From: Ambrosia x helenae
Lineage: Eukaryota > Streptophyta > Magnoliopsida > Asterales > Asteraceae
Length of the DNA stretch: 64,000 nucleotides
Assembly: GCA_030844895.1 (NCBI GenBank)
Contig: CM061227.1
Location: forward strand, 108,799,238 to 108,863,237
Direction of reading: 5' to 3'
Both the position numbers and the translations under genes were made by a program. Shown piece by piece: positions 56,569 through 64,000 of this stretch. Within the stretch, counting starts at the first letter, position 1; every line of letters begins with the position of its first letter. Under the pieces are notes generated by a model that saw nothing but the letters and a program-made list of their open reading frames with translations, was not told where the DNA came from and ran no database searches.

Positions 56569-56714
56569 CTATAGGCGATTAGGGAGGCTAATCGCCTATA
56601 GGGCATGCATTTAGGGAAACATTACATGCGATTGGGGGGCTAATCGCATGTAATGACATGCGATTAGGCCCAATTGCATGTAATGTCATGCGATTAGCAT
56701 CCCTAATCGCATGT
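56569..56714. promoter_or_regulatory. Cluster of four inverted repeats upstream of the TATA box
   Basis: 56569-56601 has perfect 14-bp arms CTATAGGCGATTAG; 56620-56655 has perfect 14-bp arms CATTACATGCGATT; 56656-56680 is imperfect; 56688-56714 has perfect 11-bp arms CATGCGATTAG. All share GCGATTAG/CTAATCGC. Three more lie at 57384-57406, 57416-57437 and 57613-57639. Confidence 0.75.
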
Positions 56715-56760
56715 AACTGCTGCACAATCGCGTGTTACGTGCTGGACGACTAAAAACGAC

Positions 56761-56768
56761 TATAAATA
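56761..56768 (+). promoter_or_regulatory. TATA box of the Tekay-like LTR
   Basis: TATAAATA, 47 bp after the hairpin cluster. Confidence 0.6.
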
Positions 56769-57449
56769 CAATGTTTAACCTCCTAAACTTCATAATACAA
56801 ACCCTAGTCATCCCATAACCCGCCCCAACACACACAACCTCTGGAACGCGATTTTTGATCAAAACACAAGGTTTCAAGCTTAGTTCATCATTCTTTCACA
56901 AATCTAAGGTTTGGTTTCCATCCATGCAATCTTTATAAACGTTTTTATTCAATCCCTAATGGTCCAAACCTGTTCTAAAACGAAAAAGCTTTCTGAAAAT
57001 CGTTAATAAGTGTTGTTAATCAGATTCTAACAATCATACATGTGTTATGTGTGTTTATGATTAATATCTAGGGTTTTTATGATTCAAGATGAGTGATTAA
57101 CATGTTATTAAGATAGTTTCAGAATAATATTGGTGTCATGATAATAAAACCTGAGTAATTGTTCATTAGGGTTATAGTTGTGCATGATAAGGTGATGATT
57201 CGTGCTGTGTGTATGGTGTTTGGACTACATGGGTGCATGCAGGGCTGATAATACCAGGCAAAACAAAGGATTTTAGTTTAAACATGTTCAGAATAGTTGT
57301 TGGGATGATATTGGATGGTTACACACGTTCTGGATCTGATTTGGAGCGTTAAACGCGCGAAAAACCGGAACAGCTGGGTTACTGGCGATTAGCAACCCTA
57401 ATCGCCTATGTTAGGGGCGATTAGGAGGCTAATCGCCTATGTTTCATGC

Positions 57450-57625
57450 GAGTAGGGCTAATTGCTAGTAGATACATGTGGTATAGCCCTAATTGCTAGT
57501 AGATACATGTGGTATAGCCCTAATTGCTAGTAGATACATGTGGTATAGCCCTAATTGCTAGTAGATACATGTGGTATAGCCCTAATTGCTAGTAATTACA
57601 TGTGGTATAGCCCTAATCGCCTATA
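57450..57625. repeat. 31-bp tandem repeat, about five copies
   Basis: Unit beginning GTATAGCCCTAATTGCTAGT, copies at 57481, 57512, 57543 and 57574, with partial copies at both edges. It contains the CTAATTGC half of the hairpin motif, so it probably grew from a hairpin arm. Confidence 0.88.
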
Positions 57626-58136
57626 ATAGAGGCGATTAGCCTTCCTAAATTCCAGTTGACCAACCTAAATGCTAGTTGACTTTTCCTAATCGCGTGTACT
57701 GCTGCTGTAAGTGTAAATTAGCATTCCGAAACCCGATTTGACCTGTAGGAACATGCTAGGAACCCCGTAACATATCTAATAACTTGGTAACATATGTTTG
57801 GATGTAATTATGTGATACGTGAGCTATGTGCTATAACTTGTTGTGCATTAACGTATGTTAAGTGTGATTGCATGATTGTATGTTTGAGAGCGTAAACATA
57901 ACACGGGGAGTCTCGGGTCACCAATGGGATGTCGAGTCTTGTACTTTAGGTCAGTTAAACAGTCACGGTGTTTTCAAAAGAACTTGGTTATGGTCTGGAC
58001 ATCTAGGGACTAACTAACCTGCGGGTTATTAGTCTAAGTGCTTGTAACTGTCATATGTTAGGTCGCCGCTTTACGGGACTAGCATAGCTGCTGAGTTATT
58101 CGTATTACGAAGTAACGCAACTTAAGGTGAGTTTAC

Positions 58137-58593
58137 GGCCCCTCTTTTAAACTGGTTTCACATTTTCGGGGGAGAAAACATGTGTTAAAACGATTATTTG
58201 GTAACTACTGTCATACTATGGGTTTCTATTGTGTACTACACGATCTTTGGAAGTCCCGGGGGGAACCATGAATGTGCGGGTTTGCACAACGGGGAAATGT
58301 GAATAGCGCTATTGGGAGTGACCAACCCCGCTCGTCGACTTGGAGGGTCGGCGGGTGCATATTGTCTCATACAGGAACAACAGGAACAACAGGTTTACTA
58401 CATCGGGCACACATTTGGTTTACGAGTTAGTAATGGTTTTCCAATCGTGGTAGTAACAAAACATACGCCTAGCTAGCGTACCCTGGTTTTCGATTTATTA
58501 TAGTATGGATAGGTTGACTTGGTGCTTGGATTACAAAACCTGTAAACTCACCAGCATTTTTGTGCTGACGTATTCTCTTACATGTTTTCTCAG
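58137..58593 (+). other. Predicted intron within the Tekay-like LTR
   Basis: Donor AAG|GTGAGT at 58137 and acceptor ATGTTTTCTCAG|GT ending at 58593, 457 nt. It lies at the same place as in the other long LTRs. Confidence 0.52.
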
Positions 58594-58856
58594 GTCGCTA
58601 AGGTAGCACGACTGGACTAGGGCGCACGCGTCTGCACGGCGTCTAATTAGGGTTGCATGGTTTTACAAACGTTGAACATTGGTTTACTATTGAATATTGT
58701 TTTGAATAAGCTTCCGCTGTAAACGGGAATTTTAAACATTGTTTTGAAATTGCATTATGTTCATTTTAGACTTGTTTATTGTGATCGTTGGTTTGGATCC
58801 TGGTTTGTCATGCGCCTCGCGGTAAAACTCCGCAAGTGGATTTTGAGGGTGTGACA

Positions 58857-59415
58857 GATTGGTATCAGAGCCAATGGTTATAGTGAACTAGGACTGCATG
58901 TAGAGTCTAGTCTATAGCCGAGTCGCACACACTAGACGATCACATGGTACTAAAAACATTATGGTAGTTTACGTATGGGCTTGTCGGGGTGTTCCTAAAT
59001 CATCTGACCTTCCTATGTTACATCATCCGTTCTATCTTAGGTCGGGTTACTTACTTTCTAGGCAGTGTAGTATATTGGAGTGAATCGTGTACTCTTGAGA
59101 TTTGTCCAAGGCTCGGACTTCTCCCTTTCGTACTCCAATAGAAACACTTGCCATAAACTACCGTAGTATTACGGTGTATAGCTAAGAGTCCATGTTCGGT
59201 GATTTGAACTTTGAACTAGGAGAACACTTGGAGGACCATGTAGAGCGGTTTATCATTTTGGGTGCACACAAAATCATAAACCGAAATGCATGGAAGCCCT
59301 AGTGAGCTCTGGGTTTGAAGGGATAGTCCTGGATTGGATCTAGCTTTGATCTTGTAAACATTAGTGGTTATCTTTATCTGCGAAACTAAATTTTCTCGTT
59401 CTTTCTGCCAGAATC
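58857..59415 (+). other. Leader and primer-binding site of the Tekay-like element
   Basis: TGGTATCAGAGCC (58860-58872) follows the LTR by three bases. The leader contains no conserved ORF before the gag ATG at 59416. Confidence 0.85.
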
Positions 59416-62400
59416 ATGTCTGGAGTACGAGGAGGACGTGGAGGTGGTCGCAATGGTGGACGTGGTGGTGGTCGCGGTGGTGCTGGTGGTCGTGGAGGTG
59501 TTAACCTATCACAGGAGGACCTGAACAACTTGCTACAAGCTGCCTTCCAGTTAGGGCACAATGGTGGTGGTAAGTTGATTTATCCATTTTCTTTGCCTCA
59601 TTAGTGAACCTTGCTTACATTCGTCGTGTTTCCTCACGCGTTTCATTTCAGGTGGTCCTGTTAACCCACCCCCACCTATGTGTACCTACAAGATGTTTCG
59701 GGATTGTAAGCCTCAGGAATTCTCTGGCACTGAGGGTGCGGTGAGCTTGCTTAGGTGGCTGGAGAAGGTGGAGTCAGTGTTTCTGATGTGCAATTGTCTC
59801 CCAGAGGATCGAGTTAAGTATGCTGCTGCGTTATTCCAGGATGTTGCTTTGACCTGGTGGAATAACATCACCCAGAATATGGGTATTGGGGAGGCGTATG
59901 CTATGCCTTAGGAAAACTTTGTTCAACTGTTGAAGCGAGAGTACTGTCCGAGGGAAGAGGTGCAGAAGTTAGAGCACGAAGTGTGGAACCTCAAGATGTC
60001 TGGGTCTGAAATTGAGAAGTATACTGTGAGGCGTAATGAGTTGGCAGTGCTGTGTCCCGATCTGCATGTGCCAGAATACAGGAGGATTGAGCATTATATC
60101 TCAGGGTTAGTACCAGAAATCGCAGGGTTGGTGGCTGCGGGAAATCATCCTACATACTCGGAGGTGGTCCGATCGGCTCATAGGATGACCAACTTAAAGG
60201 TGAATGAGGGTCTTTTGCCTGCTAAGGGTTCGACTGTCAAGGCCCCAGAGAACAACAAGCGCAAGTGGGATAATGAAGGGAAAGGATCTGGGCCAGCACA
60301 ACAGGGTAAGAGGTTCGATAATGGGGGTTCTTCTTCTTCGGGTAACAAACAGGGTGGTTATGCGGGGAAACTGCCTAAATGCAACAAGTGTGGGCGTCAT
60401 CATCAAGGGAACTGCGACAGTAACCGTTGTCATCGCTGCCAACGAATTGGGCATTTTGCTAAAGATTGTCGGGCTACACTTCCATCGACCCAGGCCCCAA
60501 GCAATACCTCGGCTCCTGCTGCTCAGGGAACAACAGGAAGACAGGGATGTTACAATTGTGGCGAGACCGGTCATTACAAGAAGGACTGCCCGAAACTGAA
60601 GCAGGGCGGGAACAACGGTAACGGGAACAACGGGGGCGGCGGCAGGAATGCACGTGCCTTCGTCATTAGAGCCGCTGAGGCTAGACAGGATCCTGACACA
60701 GTTACCGGTATGTTCCCTCTCAATAATCGTTCTGTTAGTGTGTTATTTGATTCTGGTGCCGACAAGAGTTTTGTATCCATGGAAGTTAGTCGACTGCTAG
60801 ATGTAGTACCCGTACCATTAGAGACTAAGTATATTATTGAGTTGGCTGACGGTAAAAAGATTGAAGCTACTAGTATCCTTCGGGAGTGTCAATTAGAGTT
60901 GTCGGGTTTATCGTTCCCCATCGACCTTATGCCGGTAACTTTGGGTAGTTTTGACGTTGTTGTAGGCATGGATTGGTTGTCCCTGTATCGTGCGGAGATT
61001 ATTTGTTACGACAAAATTATTCGGGTTCCTCTCCCTGATGGAGAATTCCTTTCTGTGTACGGTATCAAGGGTGGTGTTCCGCTAAATATCATCTCTAGCA
61101 TGAAAGCCCTTAAGTGTCTTCGAAAGGGTTATCCGGCCGTTTTGGCACTTTTATCTGTTTCCTCTAGCGATGAGAAGAAGATCGACGATATTCCAGTTGT
61201 ACGCGAGTTTCCTGATGTTTTTCCCGATGATTTATCTGGTCTTCCTCCCCATCGTCAGGTTGAGTTCGGTATTGATCTTGTACCAGGGGCTGCTCCTATT
61301 GCTCGGGCCCCCTACCGTCTTGCACCTCCCGAGATGCAGGAATTGTCTAGTCAGTTACAGGAACTCCTGGACAAGGGCTTCATCAGACCAAGTTCTTCCC
61401 CTTGGGGAGCCCCGATTCTATTCGTCAAGAAGAAGGATGGAAGTTTCCGACTGTGTGTGGATTACAGAGAACTGAACAAATTGACCGTCAAGAACCGTTA
61501 TCCTCTCCACGTATTGATGATCTATTCGACCAGCTCCAGGGTTCTAGTTACTATTCCAAGATTGACTTGAGGTCCGGTTATCACCAGTTGCGGGTAAGGG
61601 AAGCTGACGTTGCAAAGACTGCCTTTCGTACACGTTATGGCCATTATGAGTTCTTGGTCATGCCTTTCGGTCTTACAAACGCACCGGCGGTTTTCATGGA
61701 TTTGATGAACCGCGTTTGCAAACCATATCTTGACAAGTTCGTCATCGTGTTTATTGATGACATCCTGATTTACTCCAAGAACAAGACTGAACACGAGGAA
61801 CACCTGCGCTTGGTTTTGGAACTCTTGCGACGGGAACAACTTTACGCCAAGTTCTCAAAGTGTGACTTTTGGTTACGCGAAGTTCAGTTCCTAGGACATG
61901 TGGTTAATGAACTAGGAATTCATGTCGATCCAGCTAAGATCGAAGCAATTAAGGACTGGGAAGCACCAAAGACGCCAACTGAGGTGCGGCAATTCCTAGG
62001 CCTCGCGGGCTATTATCGACGTTTCATACAGGGGTTCTCGAAGATCGCTCAACCCCTCACCACTCTTACTCAGAAGGATAGAAAATTCGACTGGGGTGAA
62101 CCACAAGAGTCGGCATTTCAAGAACTGAAGTCTAAACTGTGTTCCGCTCCTATTTTGTCCTTACCTGAAGGCCCTGATGATTTCGTTGTTTACTGTGATG
62201 CTTCTATTCGTGGTCTCGGTTGTGTATTGATGCAACGCGAGAAAGTGATTGCGTATGCTTCTCGTCAACTCAAGGTACACGAGAAGAACTACACCACTCA
62301 TGACTTGGAGTTGGGTGCAGTGGTTTTCGCGTTGAAAATTTGGAGACATTACTTGTACGGTACCAAATGCACAATATACACCGACCACAAGAGTCTCCAA

Positions 62401-64000
62401 CATATTTTCGACCAACAACATTTGAACATACGACAACGTCGTTGGATTGAACTCCTGAACGATTATGATTGCGCCATTAAGTACCATCCTGGCAAGGCGA
62501 ATGTTGTAGCAGACGCCTTGAGCAGGAAGGAATCAACTAAACCTCGTCGCGTTCGGGCGTTGCAACTCACCATTCATTCATCCCTACATGATCAACTCCG
62601 TTCTGCCCAGTTAGACGCTTTGAAGGAGGAAAACCTTAAAGCTGAAACTATGCACGGTGCCGACAAGCACCTCGAGCGAAGGCCTGATGGCCTGCACTAC
62701 TTCGCGGAACGCATATGGGTTCCTTTATTCGGGGACTTCGGGAGCTTGTCCTTGATGAGGCTCATAAGTCCCGGTATTCTATTCATCCTGGTTCGGATAA
62801 GATGTACCAAGATCTGAAGGTGCTTTACTGGTGGCCAAACATGAGGTCGGATATAGCCTCATACGTGAGCAAATGCTTGACCTGTGCTAAGGTCAAAGTG
62901 GAATACCAGAAACCGTCGGGTCTCTTGCAACAACCTGAAATTCCGGAGTGGAAATGGGAACGGATTACAATGGATTTTGTCACGCAACTTCCTAAGTCAC
63001 CGAGCGGGAATGATAAGATATGGGTGATTGTTGATCGGTTCACGAAATCAGCCCATTTTCTCGCTATCAAAGAGACTGACACCATGGATCGTTTGGCTCG
63101 TCTTTATCTGAAGGAAGTTGTTTCTAAGCACGGGGTGCCAGTTTCTATTATCTCGGATCGTGACTCCCATTTTACTTCTCACTTCTGGAAGTCTTTGCAC
63201 AAGGCTTTGGGTACCCAACTAGACATGAGTACAGCTTATCACCCACAGACTGACGGTCAGAGTGAGCGCACGATTCAAACTTTGGAAGACATGCTGCGGG
63301 CATGTGTAATCGATTTTGGCAAGGGTTGGGAAGCTCATCTACCGTTAGTAGAATTCTCGTACAACAACAGTTATCACACGAGCATCAAGGCGGCTCCGTT
63401 CGAGGCACTGTACGGACGGAAATGCCGTTCTCCTCTTTGTTGGGCTGAAGTGGGTGAGAGTCAACTCACTGGGCCTGAGCTAGTGTACGAAACTTCGGAA
63501 AAGATCGTACAGATTCGTAACCGGTTGGCAGCGGCGCGGGACCGGCAAAAGAGTTATGCCGATCAGCGTCGCAAACCATTGGAATTCCAGGTTGATGACA
63601 AAGTACTTCTAAAAGTTTCACCGTGGAAGGGTGTCATACGCTTTGGGAAGCGTGGCAAACTCAATCCGCGGTATGTCGGCCCATTTACGATCCTGGAACG
63701 GATTGGACCGGTGGCATATCGTCTTGATCTACCGACGGAGCTCGGTAACGTACATAACGTCTTCCATGTGTCCAACTTGAAGAAGTGTCTGGCTGACGAG
63801 TCTCTCATTGTTCCACTGGAAGAGATCAAGGTTGATGATCGTCTTCGGATTGTGGAAGAACCTGTGGAGATTCTGGATTACAAGATTCGTAGCCTACGTC
63901 ATAGCAAGATTCGCATCGTAAAGGTTTGCTGGAACTCGAACCGGGGACCAGAGTACACGTGGGAACGGGAGGATCAGATGAAGTCTAAGTATCCTCATCT
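59416..64000 (+). pseudogene. gag-pol: Ty3/gypsy Gag-Pol polyprotein, lightly disrupted, runs off the window
   Basis: It begins MSGVRGGRGGGRNGGRGG, a Gly/Arg-rich N-terminus, followed by a predicted 82-nt intron (59570-59651). Then come the gag domain (QEFSGTEGAVSLLRWLEKVE, LTWWNN), zinc knuckles (CNKCGRHHQGNC, CHRCQRIGHFAKDC, CYNCGETGHYKKDC), aspartic protease (LFDSGADKSF), RT (YSKIDLRSGYHQL, FGLTNAP, FIDDILIYSK), RNase H (YCDASIRGLG), integrase zinc-binding region (CLTCAKVK), integrase core (MDFVTQLPK, SDRDSHF, DGQSERTIQTLE) and a chromodomain-like tail ending MKSKYPHL at the window edge. Breaks: TAG at 59909-59911, a frameshift near 61505 and another near 62735, each moving to the -1 frame. 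After 62735 the frame stays open to 64000. Few lesions imply a fairly young copy. Confidence 0.93.
59570..59651 (+). other. Predicted 82-nt intron inside gag
   Basis: Donor GGTG|GTAAGTTG and acceptor TTTCATTTCAG|GTGG match plant consensus. The 82 nt contain an in-frame stop (59605), and removal joins two parts of Gag in one frame (phase 1). Length is normal for a short plant intron. Confidence 0.6.

Larger units (their letters stand above)
56183..58856 (+). repeat. 5' LTR (2674 bp) of the Tekay-like element
   Basis: It starts TGTGACACCCGG and ends GGGTGTGACA. It contains hairpins with GCGATTAG cores on both sides of the TATA box, a 31-bp tandem repeat (57450-57625) and a predicted intron (58137-58593). 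Unlike the three other long LTR types it shows no box A/box B pair. Confidence 0.9.
56183..64000 (+). mobile_element. Ty3/gypsy (Tekay-like) retrotransposon, 3' end outside the window
   Basis: 5' LTR 56183-58856, primer-binding site 58860-58872, gag-pol from 59416 to beyond the end. It inserted into the L1-type LINE; the left flank is TGTAC. The pol order protease-RT-RNase H-integrase and the MKSKYPHL tail place it with Tekay/Del chromoviruses. One stop codon and two frameshifts show that it is not fully functional. Confidence 0.93.

Overview
This is a stretch of plant nuclear DNA, almost certainly from a flowering plant. It holds Ty3/gypsy, Ty1/copia, LINE, Helitron and MITE sequence layered inside one another, with AT-rich filler and short introns of plant type. 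No intact cellular gene is visible. The only host-gene sequence is a pair of first-exon fragments of a strictosidine synthase-like gene and some unidentified exon-like pieces, all inside predicted Helitrons. A eudicot such as a composite is plausible, but the sequence alone does not decide it.

Layout. (1) 1-10673: a minus-strand, gag-only LTR element (long LTRs, gag, no pol) sits inside the pol gene of a decayed plus-strand Tekay-like Ty3/gypsy element, whose 3' LTR ends at 10673. (2) 11309-19089: a minus-strand Helitron containing a solo LTR, a 400-bp foldback, a strictosidine synthase-like exon, a smaller Helitron, a LINE remnant and a Helitron at its extreme 5' end. (3) 19311-27918: MITE-like elements nested around a CCACCA minisatellite, into which a complete, young, non-coding LTR element (19715-27136, TSD ACGGT) inserted. 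(4) 28053-32271: a 371-bp MITE, then a tandem array of four 750-bp Tourist-like elements with an 857-bp period. (5) 32696-44351: a minus-strand Helitron disrupted by at least four others and by hAT- and Mutator-type MITEs. (6) 44356-51188: an old copia gag scrap, then a young, near-intact minus-strand Ty1/copia element (TSD CTAAT). (7) 51189-55369: no recognisable gene. (8) 55370-64000: a LINE 3' end cut by a plus-strand Tekay-like Ty3/gypsy element with a 2.67-kb LTR, running off the window.

Points of most interest. Three different long LTR types carry tRNA-like Pol III modules (box A, box B, T-run) in one arrangement: an antisense module, then a Pol II TATA box, then one or two sense modules. 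Four LTR types share a predicted 460-505-nt intron in the transcribed part of the LTR. Four Helitrons have landed within 6-20 bp of the 5' terminus of another Helitron. The fourth LTR type has no tRNA-like module; it has perfect GCGATTAG-core hairpins around its TATA box and an 82-nt in-frame intron in gag.

The gag-only and non-coding elements share leader, subterminal repeats, 3' palindrome and U5 with the coding Tekay-like elements, so they probably move using proteins from such relatives. Their LTR pairs differ almost only in simple-repeat lengths, which points to recent movement.
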